From: Spartinivicinus ruber
GTDB taxonomy: Bacteria > Pseudomonadota > Gammaproteobacteria > Pseudomonadales > Zooshikellaceae
Assembly: GCF_011009015.1 (NCBI RefSeq)
Contig: NZ_CP048878.1
Span: 4,680,354 to 4,744,353, forward strand
DNA: 64,000 bases
Reading direction: 5' to 3'
Positions 45,168 through 54,977 of the stretch are shown here, one piece after another. How positions within the stretch are numbered: position 1 is the first letter of the stretch; each line of letters starts with the position of its first letter. The position numbers and the translations under genes were made by a program. Below the pieces are notes generated by a model. That model saw only the letters and a program-made list of their open reading frames with translations. It made no database searches and was not told the origin of the DNA.

Positions 45168-45244
45168 TTGGTTTTTAGCTTTTAAAGCTTAAAGTTTAGT
45201 CGCTTCAAGATGATGAATCCAACCTCCATTGTGGAAACAGACAA

Positions 45245-45315
45245 AACTTGCCAATAACGCCGACTTATCAGGTATTAACAAGAAACATATGACAGATTGA
45301 TTATAAATACATCAA
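45245..45315 (+). repeat. Dispersed intergenic repeat, copy 6
   Basis: AACGCCGACTTATCAGGTAT, TAACAAGAAACATATGACAG, ATTGATTATAAAT. It lies upstream of the broken binding-protein gene. 45316-45624 holds no convincing gene. Confidence 0.6.
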
Positions 45316-45624
45316 TGAATAGGCACACTTCGAACGAGTGATGAAACAGGACGTGCAACTGTATAGAACGAACCGAAACGAGAAACCAGCAGCAATAGCC
45401 CTATATGAAGCTGTATAGAATCACGTTCCAGCTTGAGATTAGAGTATCAGTAGTATTGGCATTAGTAATATCGATATCCATAGTGTGGCATCCCCGGCAG
45501 CGCCTACACCATAAAAGTAAGCCATTGCTGCTCTGGTGCCGGACAAGTGAGCAGCCTAGGTTCAATTATTATTTATGCTATGGACATCTCAACTGATTCT
45601 TGTTGTTGCTTTTTTTGGAATAAA

Positions 45625-46130
45625 CTAAAACTTGTTTAAAGCGTTTATTCTGAGGTTCTGGAGTACTACATAACACCCCTTTAATTCCCAAAAAATCTCC
45701 TGTTCCACCAATAATTGCAATCTCTGATAACCCTTTATCAGACTCCCTACCCGCAACCTGTATGCTACCTTTTTTCCCTTTTCCAGAATCACTGAAAACG
45801 AGGCTCCATTGGCATTGACCATAGTTGTTTTCTGGGTTGTCTGGTAGTGTTGGATGATCAGTACCACTAAAATCAGGGACGCCAGGGTCTGTTCGAATAC
45901 AAAAGCCTGCATTGCGACCAAGAATATCTTTACCATTTTCCGCAAGAAGGATTTGGTCAAAAACAAAAATATCCCCTGGAGAGTCTAGCCGATCTTCTGT
46001 ATCGGATATTGCCTGGTGTAATTCCTATGTTCTCACGTATATCTGCATAAGTAATCATTCGCTTAACGTCAGCATAGCTATGAATAGACAATCCTATAAT
46101 ACAAGCAGAAAATAGGCATTTTTTTAGCAT
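45625..46130 (-). pseudogene. Allene-oxide-cyclase-like/dirigent-like secreted protein, frameshifted
   Basis: Starts with a signal peptide (MLKKCLFSACIIGLSIHSYA), then DVKRMITYADIRENIGITPG; after a frame change near 46015 it continues DTEDRLDSPGDIFVFDQILL, AENGKDILGRNAGFCIRTDP, YGQCQWSLVFSDSGKGKKGS, AIIGGTGDFLGIKGVLCSTP, ending FKQVL. GxTGxFxGxxG with the preceding strands is the signature of the AOC/dirigent barrel. One frameshift disables it, unless it is a sequence error. Confidence 0.7.
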
Positions 46131-46354
46131 CACTACAACCTCCTAGTCATAAAAAGTAAAGCCGCCCAATAAAATAACTTAATATCATCTTGTTTTACAA
46201 TAAATCAACTTAAATACAGAATCTGTCTTAGAGTAACAGCCTCGCCTTTTTATCTATCTACCTCTAAAGCAACAAAAATTATCCCAAATTGGTTTTGAAT
46301 GAAAATTAAGTAGGTACAGACTTTCCAAGCCCAACCGCTACTGTCACCTGTCCC

Positions 46355-46420
46355 CTTCTCCAACCCACATCCCCCGCCATCTTAGACGATAATGCCACTT
46401 ATCGGAAATCATAGGGATGA
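46355..46420 (+). repeat. Dispersed intergenic repeat, copy 7 (partial)
   Basis: CCCCCGCCATCTTAGACGAT then AATGCCACTTATCGGAAATC. About 80 bp before the OpuAC-like gene; 46131-46354 is otherwise empty. Confidence 0.5.
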
Positions 46421-46495
46421 ACTTTAAGTTTGATCATCATTGAGGTCTATAGGCTACATTTAGTATTAACTGCTTATGTATGACTAAGTATTTTA

Positions 46496-47353
46496 ATGAT
46501 GCTCAAAAGTACAGTTAGGATTTTAACTAATTTACTTCTATATGCTGGTCTTTTAATAGGTTGCAGTGATGATGAATTAGAAGTTCAGCAAGCGGCAATC
46601 AAGGAAACAAAAGAAAAGATAGTGTTAGCTTATGCAGAGTGGACAGATGCCATTGCAACAACGCATACGATAAAGCTAGTGCTAGAGTCCCATGGGTATG
46701 AGGTGTCTATGACTTCTGCCAGTATCAATCAGGTATGGGCAATGGTAGCATCCGGAGAAGCAGATGCTATGGTTACAGCCTGGTTACCGTCTACTCACAA
46801 AGATTATCTAGAGCAATATCAAGAAAAAATAGAAAACTTAGGGCCAAACCTATCAGGTACTCGCTTAGGATTGGTAGTTCCTTCCTATGTTCAAATTAGT
46901 GCCATTAATGAACTAAATAGTTTTTCAGATCAATTCAATGGCGTTATACATGGGATTGAACCAACAGCAGGGTTAATGAAGCTAACAAAACAGGCTATCA
47001 AAATCTACCAGCTTAAATATCAATTAACTCAAAATAAAAGTATTAATATGCTCAGGAAACTTGAACAAAGCATTGATCAGAAAAAATATATAGTGGTCAC
47101 AGGTTGGACACCACACTGGAAGTTTGCGAAGTTTGACTTAAAGTATTTGGCAGACCCGAAGCAAGTTTTTGGTAAGCAGGAGTTTATAAACTCTATTATA
47201 AATAAAGAATTTTCTAAAAATAATCCTCAAGCAAGTAAAATTATTGATGATTTTGAGTGGACTACCAGTGATATTGCCCAAGTCATGGTTTGGATGAATA
47301 AAGGTATGCGTCCACAAGACGCTGCTAATAAATGGTTAAGTAGTAAAAAATAA
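46496..47353 (+). CDS. OpuAC-like glycine-betaine/choline-binding lipoprotein
   Basis: 285 residues. Lipobox LLIGC (Cys about residue 23) after a signal sequence, then the OpuAC domain: IVLAYAEWTDAIATTHTIKL, VWAMVASGEADAMVTAWLPS, GIEPTAGLMKLTKQAI, VTGWTPHWKFAKFDLKYLAD and FEWTTSDIAQVMVWMNKGM. Aromatic residues (W52-like, W98, W-T-P-H-W) form the quaternary-amine cage. Binds an osmoprotectant; permease (ProW-like) and ATPase genes are not adjacent. Confidence 0.88.
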   Translation: MMLKSTVRILTNLLLYAGLLIGCSDDELEVQQAAIKETKEKIVLAYAEWTDAIATTHTIKLVLESHGYEVSMTSASINQVWAMVASGEADAMVTAWLPSTHKDYLEQYQEKIENLGPNLSGTRLGLVVPSYVQISAINELNSFSDQFNGVIHGIEPTAGLMKLTKQAIKIYQLKYQLTQNKSINMLRKLEQSIDQKKYIVVTGWTPHWKFAKFDLKYLADPKQVFGKQEFINSIINKEFSKNNPQASKIIDDFEWTTSDIAQVMVWMNKGMRPQDAANKWLSSKK

Positions 47354-47456
47354 GAACTTAAGAAAGCTAAAATATCCATATGTGTTTAGTAGTCACATCT
47401 TCAAATATACTAAGAAATTGTGTTAACAGGTTTTAGTGTGGTATTAAGTAATTTGC

Positions 47457-47490
47457 TCCATAACACATTTGGTAATGTATGTGTTATGGA
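47457..47490. terminator. Bidirectional terminator
   Basis: Perfect 12-bp stem TCCATAACACAT/ATGTGTTATGGA with 10-nt loop between two convergent genes. Confidence 0.75.
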
Positions 47491-47514
47491 ACATCAAGCT
47501 TGACTTTTATCTAT

Positions 47515-49989
47515 TTACATAGGACCAACTCTATAATGCTTGGTTCTTTTAGTCGGATAAGCAGTGATCACCATACCGTTACTTCCTAAAATAATGATAA
47601 AGTTTGAGTAAACATCAAAGCTTCCATCACCTCTCGGTACAGATACTTCGCTATATTCGCGTCTATAGTTACCGTTAGTTTGCTTTTCATGTTTTTTAGG
47701 CTGCCTTTGAGTTAAAGCCGTCATAATGAGATGAGATAATTGAGTTGTATTTTGTATTTCATAGTTTTCCCAGTCACGGCGATGACCTCCATCATTATTA
47801 GTCCAAATATGAGATAAACCATAACTAAATCGTTGGTGACTACCGGGAATACGAGGATTATTTAAATACAAAATTCCTAAGTTCTGGCCTGTAGGTGCGG
47901 CATCCCGCCCGATATAGGGGGTAAAATCAGAGAACTGATTGCTATTTAATCCAGGAGGCAAATTGTTATGATTATTTTGGTTTAAAAACTCTCGCACAAG
48001 ATTACGATGACGCTGTTGATCACTGGAATTATTTGAGTCATTAGTCACATATCCTTCTTCTACCCGTGGTGGTAGAGCGACAACCTTATCTGTATTTTTA
48101 TGGCGTTTCTTAGTATTTTTAACACACTGCCATTCACCACTTTCTTGCTTCACAGAAGTGTCTCGCGAGTAACAACTGGTCTTTGTTACTTTTTTCTTAC
48201 GCTGACGCAGTTCATTAGGAGCAATGTTCGGAGATGAACGTGTATCGCTGTTGACAAGTACCTGAACTGAACGAGCAATTAAAGACTCTGCTTGCTCCGC
48301 ATGTTCGCGTACCCATTGATCCAGCTGAGCATTTCCAGTAGCAATATTATCTGGAAAAACAGCTGCACCTCTGGCTTGATCATCAAGGAATTGGCGAAGC
48401 CCTGTTTGCATGGTAATTTGGTGATCTAAAGAAACATCTCCTAACCAGGATATAACTTGCTCTTCATTATCATTACAATGGTTTTGTTGATCAGCTTGGG
48501 TTGTACCTGTATCCACTTCATTCGCACAGTAGGCAATATCCATTGCTGCTTGATAAGAGGTTTGATTGCTAGCTACATCTAGTTCATTACTACTGATGGG
48601 TACAACAGTATCTGTTTCATTTGGATTAGGCTCAGGAGATTCATTATTTGTCGTATAAGTAATGACAACAGAAGAGTTATTATTTTGCTGGGTTATTTGT
48701 GGTGAATGTTCCCCTGTATCGATTTCACAAATGGAAGGTGCTCCAAATAGCCGCTCAATCCACCAAGCTGAAAGTGTATTGACTCCCTGTATAAAATCTT
48801 CCCAACAGCGTTTAAATCGTCGATTAACAGGGTAGGTTCGCTGATCTAAAAACTCAATGTCATAGTCTGAATAATAAGGGTGTGGGGTAAGTTTACCAGC
48901 TTCAATATTTAAATTTGCTGCTTCTTGTACAATATTGGCATCATTAAAATGAAATGAGCTTACCGTTAGAGGCAAGGTCTGCCACAGACTCATAGAGTAA
49001 TCATCAGCCTGTAAACTAAGCGGTGATTCCAGCAATGAATCACCTACAGCCAATAATCCTTTTTCATCAAACCGGGCTTTATTTATCATGACATGAATGC
49101 CTGGTTTTCCATCAGTTAAATAACTAGCTGGTGTGATTAAAATCGATACCAGCACATTAGTATCTAAAGGATCAAAAGGCTCGCTCAATGGGAAAGACCA
49201 ACGCCAGTATTTTTGTGTGTAACCAGGAAAAGTCGATGAATCCTCACTATAACTTTCATGGCCATTAGTGTAATGGCTATTATTTCGGGAGGTGCCTGTA
49301 TAGTGAAAAGTTACTTTGTTCGAATTTATAGTACCAGCAAGTCCAGGAAATAAGCCTTTACTTTGATCTTGATTAAGTGTGACAGCTGCTTCACCTTCAC
49401 TGTTTTTTGATGGATAAAGCTTGGTAGGGCGAATAAAAAAGCTGCCCTCGCCAATAGAGGTATTAGCAGTATTCACCAATATACGGATACTTTGGGTAAA
49501 TGGCTTTCCTTTATACTCTTTGAGTGTATCAGTACCAGGTGTTTGCTTTACCCATTTATCAATTTGAATGTCTCGAATAGGAAATGTCCTAATTAACATA
49601 TCATGTATATGACGGTCCTGAGGGGTATATCTATCAAGATAACTTCCATACCAGGCAGCTCTTACTTCAAACGTACTAAGAGGAAAACTTGTGGAATCTG
49701 TCACACTGGACTCTAAACGTCTTAATGTTTTATTTTTATTGCTATTATCCCAGATATATGCGGTTGCAGCTTTTCCAACTGAAATTGAATTTACTTTGGA
49801 GAACGGGAAAGTTGATATGTCTTCAGTTTCACCTGCAACAGCACATTGCGGTGTACCTTTATAGTTTTTCTCTGGATAAAAGCAAACATTAAAGTCATCT
49901 TTAGTGAATTCAGCCCAACTGAATGTCGAGATAATAAATGAAAGAAAACAAGTAGAAATGTTAACCATATTGGAACGATAAGGGTGCAT
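47515..49989 (-). CDS. Large secreted protein: beta/gamma-crystallin-like N-terminus, BECR-nuclease-like C-terminus
   Basis: 824 residues. Signal peptide (CFLSFIISTFSWA), then at about 33-85 a crystallin/I36-like repeat (FNVCFYPEKNYKGTPQCAVA, KVNSISVGKAATAYIW). The middle 150-420 is beta-rich with no family I know; 430-700 is Asn/Gln/Ser-rich and poorly ordered. Residues 722-815 look like a BECR (Barnase-EndoU-ColicinE5-RelE) ribonuclease: SYGLSHIWTNNDGGHRRDWE with His727 and His736, NYRREYSEV, and the strand pair FIIILGSNGMVITAYPTK. Such C-terminal domains are polymorphic toxins. No immunity gene follows, so the target may be eukaryotic. Toxin role is inferred. Confidence 0.5.
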   Translation of the reverse strand: MHPYRSNMVNISTCFLSFIISTFSWAEFTKDDFNVCFYPEKNYKGTPQCAVAGETEDISTFPFSKVNSISVGKAATAYIWDNSNKNKTLRRLESSVTDSTSFPLSTFEVRAAWYGSYLDRYTPQDRHIHDMLIRTFPIRDIQIDKWVKQTPGTDTLKEYKGKPFTQSIRILVNTANTSIGEGSFFIRPTKLYPSKNSEGEAAVTLNQDQSKGLFPGLAGTINSNKVTFHYTGTSRNNSHYTNGHESYSEDSSTFPGYTQKYWRWSFPLSEPFDPLDTNVLVSILITPASYLTDGKPGIHVMINKARFDEKGLLAVGDSLLESPLSLQADDYSMSLWQTLPLTVSSFHFNDANIVQEAANLNIEAGKLTPHPYYSDYDIEFLDQRTYPVNRRFKRCWEDFIQGVNTLSAWWIERLFGAPSICEIDTGEHSPQITQQNNNSSVVITYTTNNESPEPNPNETDTVVPISSNELDVASNQTSYQAAMDIAYCANEVDTGTTQADQQNHCNDNEEQVISWLGDVSLDHQITMQTGLRQFLDDQARGAAVFPDNIATGNAQLDQWVREHAEQAESLIARSVQVLVNSDTRSSPNIAPNELRQRKKKVTKTSCYSRDTSVKQESGEWQCVKNTKKRHKNTDKVVALPPRVEEGYVTNDSNNSSDQQRHRNLVREFLNQNNHNNLPPGLNSNQFSDFTPYIGRDAAPTGQNLGILYLNNPRIPGSHQRFSYGLSHIWTNNDGGHRRDWENYEIQNTTQLSHLIMTALTQRQPKKHEKQTNGNYRREYSEVSVPRGDGSFDVYSNFIIILGSNGMVITAYPTKRTKHYRVGPM

Positions 49990-50529
49990 TAGTAAACTCC
50001 AATAAATTGTTTTATTTTGGTTACATGGTTTTACTTACACTTAAATATAAAGTGTGTTCGTGGTTAAGCTTGTTATGTGCTTTAATGCAAAAAACAGTTT
50101 TTAGTTAAATTTATAATAAGTGCTATGCAAGTAGAAAAATCAATAGCTGCAGATAGAATAAAAGCAAACAAAAAAATCAAATGCAAATACGATTAATTAC
50201 AACCTTGAACAAATCAACAATAAATCTAATGCAGTATAACTACCAAAAAAAGCACAAACAATCAGACATACAATCATTGTATTGTCTACCAAAAAATGAA
50301 TTCAAACTTCATTTCACATACAAAACCTAATGCAAATTCTTATATAGAGAATACACAAACAACAAGAAATGAAGTTTATTTATCAATTATCTTATAAAAA
50401 AACGTTGATATGCATCATTTGTGATTAACTTCAAGTGATATTTACTTTATCTAAAGTAAGGTTTCTCAAAATCAAAAAAATCATATAAACCAAAATAAAG
50501 CTACAGCAGTTTTACTAAAGGAACCATCG
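49990..50529. promoter_or_regulatory. Divergent AT-rich promoter region
   Basis: 540 bp between two divergent secreted-protein genes, strongly AT-rich, no gene. A perfect 12-bp inverted pair (AAACTTCATTTC at 50304-50315 and its complement at 50366-50377), spaced 50 bp, could be a regulator or silencer site. Confidence 0.4.
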
Positions 50530-51924
50530 ATGATCTTTACAAATAGAAAGTTAACATCAATTATTGGTACTACTATAATAACCATCCCATTATCACAAAT
50601 TGTTTTTGGTAATAGTAATGTAAATATTGAAGAAGTTATTGATAGCTTAAATAAACCTTTTATAGATAAAGAAAATATTGGCGTTCCCCGGTTTGATCCT
50701 AATGCAAAACTTACTTCAAGAATAAGCTATCCTGTTAGCTCTGGTACTTCACTTAATGGAGATAATACATTTAAAATCGCTATCCTTGACCAAGGGTTTG
50801 AAGATGATTTTGATGTATACATTGAACCTGGTCCACGTCCGATACTACGAGCTAAAGGGCATGGCACACTAGTAAAAGATATAATAGAACAACATGTTGG
50901 ACAAGATGGAAGGCTGTACAGTTCTCAGTCAGATAGACGTGTAGTGATTGATGAGCTTACAGGGGATAACAGACATAAAGATAAACAATCAATATATTTT
51001 GGAAATTTCTTTGCTTTTGCTGTAGAGCTTGCTAATAAAAATGGCGCTTATGACTATCTAAATTTTTCAGGTGGTAGTAATAGTATTCAAGATACCCAAT
51101 TGATAAGCCTATACAATGACTTAAATGCAAGCTCAAAGATAACAAATAATTGGTCAAACTTAACTGATAGTGAAAAAAGCAAATTATCTGATTTTTTTGT
51201 TAGCTTTTCAAAGAATTATAATACTATTGAAAGTAGTAGCTCATTTTTGTCTCATGCTAGGGCGATCACTATTAGAGATATCATAAAGCGATTTGGGTGG
51301 ACAGAAGAAGATATCAAGAAAAAAATTCCAGAAGATCAATTTAATATGATTGTAGAAGGAACTAAAAAGCAACTAGTAGGAAAATATATAGCATATGGAA
51401 ATAGAATTACTTCACTAAAAGCATTAATTAAAATGGGTACACATATATATCTAGCAAATGGTAATTCACCAGGCCAAATTAGTGTTGGCTCCCTATTAAC
51501 ACCATTAAATAATCAAGAACCAGGAAGTATTAATGTGATTGGAGCACTTGATAAAGTCCAAACTCCATCTGAGCAAATAAAAAATGCAAGCGAAGTTGAA
51601 AGCAATAACATATTTGTTGGTTTTCTTGGGCAGCAAGCTCAACAAGGTGGAGCTAGTCGATTTGCACCTTCAATTGCACCATATCAGCTTACACCAGAAC
51701 TGGTTAAAAGATATCCAACATTTAACGATAATAATTACTCAAATTCAGCTGATAAAAAGTATGCACCTGCAGGTGCATCATTTGCAACGCCTTATGTATT
51801 AGCACATGATCTATTAGAAAAAGCTGGTTGGTCATCATTTGCGAATGATCAAGAGCATATACAAAGTATTGTAGGACCTGATGATAAAGAAAATGATGGA
51901 TATTTATATATAGAACCACGATAA
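50530..51924 (+). CDS. Subtilisin-like (S8) serine peptidase, secreted
   Basis: 464 residues. Signal peptide (LTSIIGTTIITIPLSQIVFG), then the triad: Asp87 (IAILDQGFEDD), His111 (KGHGTLVKDII), Ser417 (PAGASFATPYVLAHDLLEKA), with an oxyanion-type Asn in YLANGNSPGQIS. Between His and Ser lies an unusual helical insert of about 100 residues (DSEKSKLSDFFVSFSKNYNT). AAAGGAACC before ATG. Secreted endopeptidase; divergent from the putative toxin and perhaps co-regulated. Confidence 0.8.
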   Translation: MIFTNRKLTSIIGTTIITIPLSQIVFGNSNVNIEEVIDSLNKPFIDKENIGVPRFDPNAKLTSRISYPVSSGTSLNGDNTFKIAILDQGFEDDFDVYIEPGPRPILRAKGHGTLVKDIIEQHVGQDGRLYSSQSDRRVVIDELTGDNRHKDKQSIYFGNFFAFAVELANKNGAYDYLNFSGGSNSIQDTQLISLYNDLNASSKITNNWSNLTDSEKSKLSDFFVSFSKNYNTIESSSSFLSHARAITIRDIIKRFGWTEEDIKKKIPEDQFNMIVEGTKKQLVGKYIAYGNRITSLKALIKMGTHIYLANGNSPGQISVGSLLTPLNNQEPGSINVIGALDKVQTPSEQIKNASEVESNNIFVGFLGQQAQQGGASRFAPSIAPYQLTPELVKRYPTFNDNNYSNSADKKYAPAGASFATPYVLAHDLLEKAGWSSFANDQEHIQSIVGPDDKENDGYLYIEPR

Positions 51925-51936
51925 TTTAATAAATAC

Positions 51937-51977
51937 TGATGATTAAAAGCTAATAGCAAAATGGTTTTTAATCATCA
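51937..51977 (+). terminator. Terminator after the S8 peptidase
   Basis: TGATGATTAAAA/TTTTAATCATCA perfect 12-bp stem, 17-nt loop, 12 bp after the stop. Confidence 0.65.
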
Positions 51978-52271
51978 AGCTGCTATTACTAATACCTAGA
52001 CATACCTTTGACTGTAAACCACTCTTGATTTATTTATTGCCCCAAAGCCACTAATTGCCTGCTTGGTCACATATCGACAAATCCACGATCAGAAGTGAAT
52101 GTAGTTAGTATAACAGTCAAATAGCTTACATGAGCCTGTATTAAAATTCTCATGAAGGTTGTCACCAAACGATTACCCAAGCGATATGACTTTCATCCCA
52201 TTGATAATGTTCCGGTGTTATGCCCAATGAACCGAGGTAGTCTTGGTGATCATAGGTTAAATAACCTCTAC

Positions 52272-52362
52272 GGCCTCCCCTCCTCTTCCAAGCAGCGAAT
52301 AGTGGTAGCCACATTTTTCATTAACGCCCATCACCTGCGATAATTCGGAGATGGAAAATTCC
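52272..52362 (-). pseudogene. Relic of the MarR-like gene (N-terminal half)
   Basis: Reading left: FSISELSQVMGVNEKN, VATTIRCLEEEG, matching the HTH of 22214-22507 (SVSELSQFMGVNEKNVATTI). Start and end are gone. It lies 60 bp upstream of the second PilZ gene. Confidence 0.55.
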
Positions 52363-52421
52363 ACAAAATCCGTTAAAATACTACAAAGGAATATGAGTTG
52401 ATGACACAAGGATCGGTCTAT

Positions 52422-52769
52422 ATGCCTTTAGTAAAGTCTCAACAAGAATCAAGAAAACATCCACGGCGATCTATCATCTGGAGAGCATTAGTAAAAGACA
52501 AGAAAAAAAACTTCTTTACACCTTGCATTGTGCTTGATATTTCAAAAGAGGGTGCACTAATAAAATGTATTGAACCATTTAAGGAAGGACTTGTTTATCC
52601 AATGATGATCAATGCTGTCATCGACCATAAAAAGTACCAAATCTATACTATGGCAAAAATGTCGAATATTGTTTTATCGCAAAAGCATTATAAAATTGGT
52701 GTTTCTTTTATAAAAATAGATCCAGAAGACCAAAGTATTCTGGAAAATTTTATTGAAAATATTTTTTGA
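52422..52769 (+). CDS. PilZ-domain protein, copy 2
   Basis: 115 residues from ATG 52422: RKHPRRSIIWRALVKDKKKN (RxxxR) and CIVLDISKEGALIKC (DxSxxG) bind c-di-GMP. Paralogue of 27115-27471; the bases before the start are also alike, so the duplicated unit is larger than the gene. An upstream ATG at 52398 is in frame. Confidence 0.85.
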   Translation: MPLVKSQQESRKHPRRSIIWRALVKDKKKNFFTPCIVLDISKEGALIKCIEPFKEGLVYPMMINAVIDHKKYQIYTMAKMSNIVLSQKHYKIGVSFIKIDPEDQSILENFIENIF

Positions 52770-53016
52770 TGAACAATAAACTCAGCTAACTTCTTGGTTT
52801 GCAAAATATGGTCACGATGCCAAAGTCTTTGTATTCGCTCTAAATGATGTATTATATTTGGATAACGTGAATTGCATAATTTCAAAAGCTAACTCAAGCT
52901 CGAATCAAAAGCCTACATACCGAAAAAATCACTCATTCTTTTTATTTACTACTGTAATCACATCTATTAGCTCTTATTAATTCATAGAGATAGTCATTTT
53001 TATAAAATGTTCAGCG

Positions 53017-54249
53017 TTAATCCCAACGCTTAAAAATTAATGAGGTATTAACCCCACCAAAAGCAAAATTATTACTAGTGACGTACTCGCAGTTTAGTTC
53101 GCGGCCTTCCCCCATAATATAATCAAGCTCACCACATTGGTCGTCTATTTCCGTTAAATTAATTGTCGGCGCAAACCAGTTGTTGTTCATCATTTTAATA
53201 GACAACCATGCTTCAATTGCCCCACAAGCACCTAAGGTATGGCCTAAATAGCTTTTTTGGGAACTGATAGGCACGGTATTGCCGTATACTTGTTCTGTCG
53301 CTCTGGTTTCTGCAACATCACCACGGTCTGTTGCTGTGCCATGAGCACTGACATAGCCGACTGCGTCTGAGGTTAACTCCGCGTCTTTTAATGCCAGTTC
53401 CATCGCAATAGCCATGGTTTCTGCATTAGGTTGGGTAACATGAGCCCCGTCCGTGTTAGAACCAAACCCAACAATTTCAGCATATATAGGCGCACCTCTG
53501 GCAACAGCATGCTCTAACTCTTCCAAAATAAGAGTGCCAGCTCCTTCCCCAATCACTAATCCATCACGGGCTTTATCGAACGGACGTGGGGTTAATTCCG
53601 GGGTATTATTTTTAGTACTGGTGGCAAATAAAGTATCAAAAACCATCGCTTCCGTTGGGCATAGTTCTTCTGCTCCCCCAGCAACCATCATATCCTGCAT
53701 GCCATACTTAATAGCTTCATAAGCAAAGCCAATTGCCTGACTACCAGAAGTGCAAGCGCTGCTGGTGGGAATTAATCTTCCGGTTAGACCAAAAAATAAA
53801 CCGATATTGACCGCAGCGGTATGACTCATCATTTGAATATAACTGGTGGCTGTTACCCCTTTGCAACTACCATTAGTAATCATGGAGCCAAATGCCCCCA
53901 GAGGTTCCGTGCTACCCACTGAAGAGCCATAGGCCACCCCCATTGACCCCAGACGAATTCTTGGATCGCCTAGTAAACCTGCATCTTCCAGTGCCTGCTC
54001 TGTCGCTCGCGTAGCCATTAAACTAACTCGTCCCATACTACGGATTTTCTTCCGAGAATAGTGAGATGGCGGGACAAAGTCAGTAACGGGGCCTGCTAGT
54101 CGGGTGTGTAAACCTTCAAAACGGTCCCAGTCATTCATCCGCGTAATGCTATTACGTTTGGCCTTTAAGTTACCCTGAACCTGCTTCCAACTCTGGCCAA
54201 TGCCTGTAATACAGGACATACCCGTCACCACTACACGACGCATTAGCAT
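53017..54249 (-). CDS. apeR: Aryl-polyene beta-ketoacyl-ACP synthase (ApeR-type KS)
   Basis: 410 residues, FabF-like condensing enzyme: active-site Cys in TSSACTSGSQAIG, His in YVSAHGTATDRGD and His in YLGHTLGACGAIE, so all of Cys-His-His is kept. Elongates the polyene chain with malonyl-ACP. Last gene of the minus-strand operon; start overlaps the reductase stop by 7 bp. Name follows the order KS-DH-KR-KS (apeO-P-Q-R) of the E. coli/Vibrio APE clusters. Confidence 0.88.
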   Translation of the reverse strand: MLMRRVVVTGMSCITGIGQSWKQVQGNLKAKRNSITRMNDWDRFEGLHTRLAGPVTDFVPPSHYSRKKIRSMGRVSLMATRATEQALEDAGLLGDPRIRLGSMGVAYGSSVGSTEPLGAFGSMITNGSCKGVTATSYIQMMSHTAAVNIGLFFGLTGRLIPTSSACTSGSQAIGFAYEAIKYGMQDMMVAGGAEELCPTEAMVFDTLFATSTKNNTPELTPRPFDKARDGLVIGEGAGTLILEELEHAVARGAPIYAEIVGFGSNTDGAHVTQPNAETMAIAMELALKDAELTSDAVGYVSAHGTATDRGDVAETRATEQVYGNTVPISSQKSYLGHTLGACGAIEAWLSIKMMNNNWFAPTINLTEIDDQCGELDYIMGEGRELNCEYVTSNNFAFGGVNTSLIFKRWD

Positions 54250-54977
54250 AGCCCCCCATTAACAGAAATTACTTGTCGGGTAATATAAGCTGCACCTTTA
54301 GACATTAAATAATTAACCAATGATGCAACCTCTTCAGGCTTTCCTACTCGACGAGCTGGTATTTGTTTAACAATTTCAGTAACAGGTAAATCATCAGTCA
54401 TATCAGTATCAATTAATCCAGGTGCAACACAATTAACCGTAATTTTACGTTTGGCTAATTCTATAGCTAATGCTTTGGTAGCACCAATAATACCCGCTTT
54501 TGCAGCACTGTAATTCACCTGTCCCCGATTACCTATTAATCCAGAAACAGAAGCCATTGTGACAATTCGTCCCGGCTTTCTGGCTTGTACCATTGGCATG
54601 GTTAAGGGTTTTAACACATTATAAAAGCCATCAAGATTGGTATGAATAACTCGGTCCCAGTCATTGTCAGTCATGGCAGGAAAAGCATTATCAGCAGTTA
54701 AGCCCGCATTACACACTACACCATAGTAAACACCATGCTTAGCAATATCTTCTGCTAATACCGCTTCACATTGGACCCGATCACTAATATCAAACTGCAA
54801 TAGATCTGCTTTTAGCCCTGTTTCCGTTAATTGGTTGACGACAGACTCTGCTTGTTGCTGCCCCTGGCGATAGTGCACTACAACCTGATAGCCAGATTCA
54901 GCCAGTCTCATCGCAATTGCTTTGCCAATCCCACGACTGGAACCGGTCACTAAAATTCGTTTATTACTATTACTCAT
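54243..54977 (-). CDS. apeQ: 3-oxoacyl-ACP reductase (ApeQ/FabG-like)
   Basis: 244 residues, short-chain dehydrogenase: cofactor site VTGSSRGIGKAIAMRLAE, NAG (VVCNAGLTADNAF), Ser in TMASVSGLIGNRGQ and catalytic YSAAKAG. Reduces the keto group in each polyene cycle with NADPH. ATGA overlap with apeP. Confidence 0.9.
   Translation of the reverse strand: MSNSNKRILVTGSSRGIGKAIAMRLAESGYQVVVHYRQGQQQAESVVNQLTETGLKADLLQFDISDRVQCEAVLAEDIAKHGVYYGVVCNAGLTADNAFPAMTDNDWDRVIHTNLDGFYNVLKPLTMPMVQARKPGRIVTMASVSGLIGNRGQVNYSAAKAGIIGATKALAIELAKRKITVNCVAPGLIDTDMTDDLPVTEIVKQIPARRVGKPEEVASLVNYLMSKGAAYITRQVISVNGGLC

Noticed and set aside
45405-45596. 63-aa frame on +
   Set aside because: No start signal and no protein-like pattern.
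45625-45966. 113-aa minus-strand frame as a gene of its own
   Set aside because: It is an out-of-frame shadow of the AOC-like pseudogene, which gives a far better protein in another frame.
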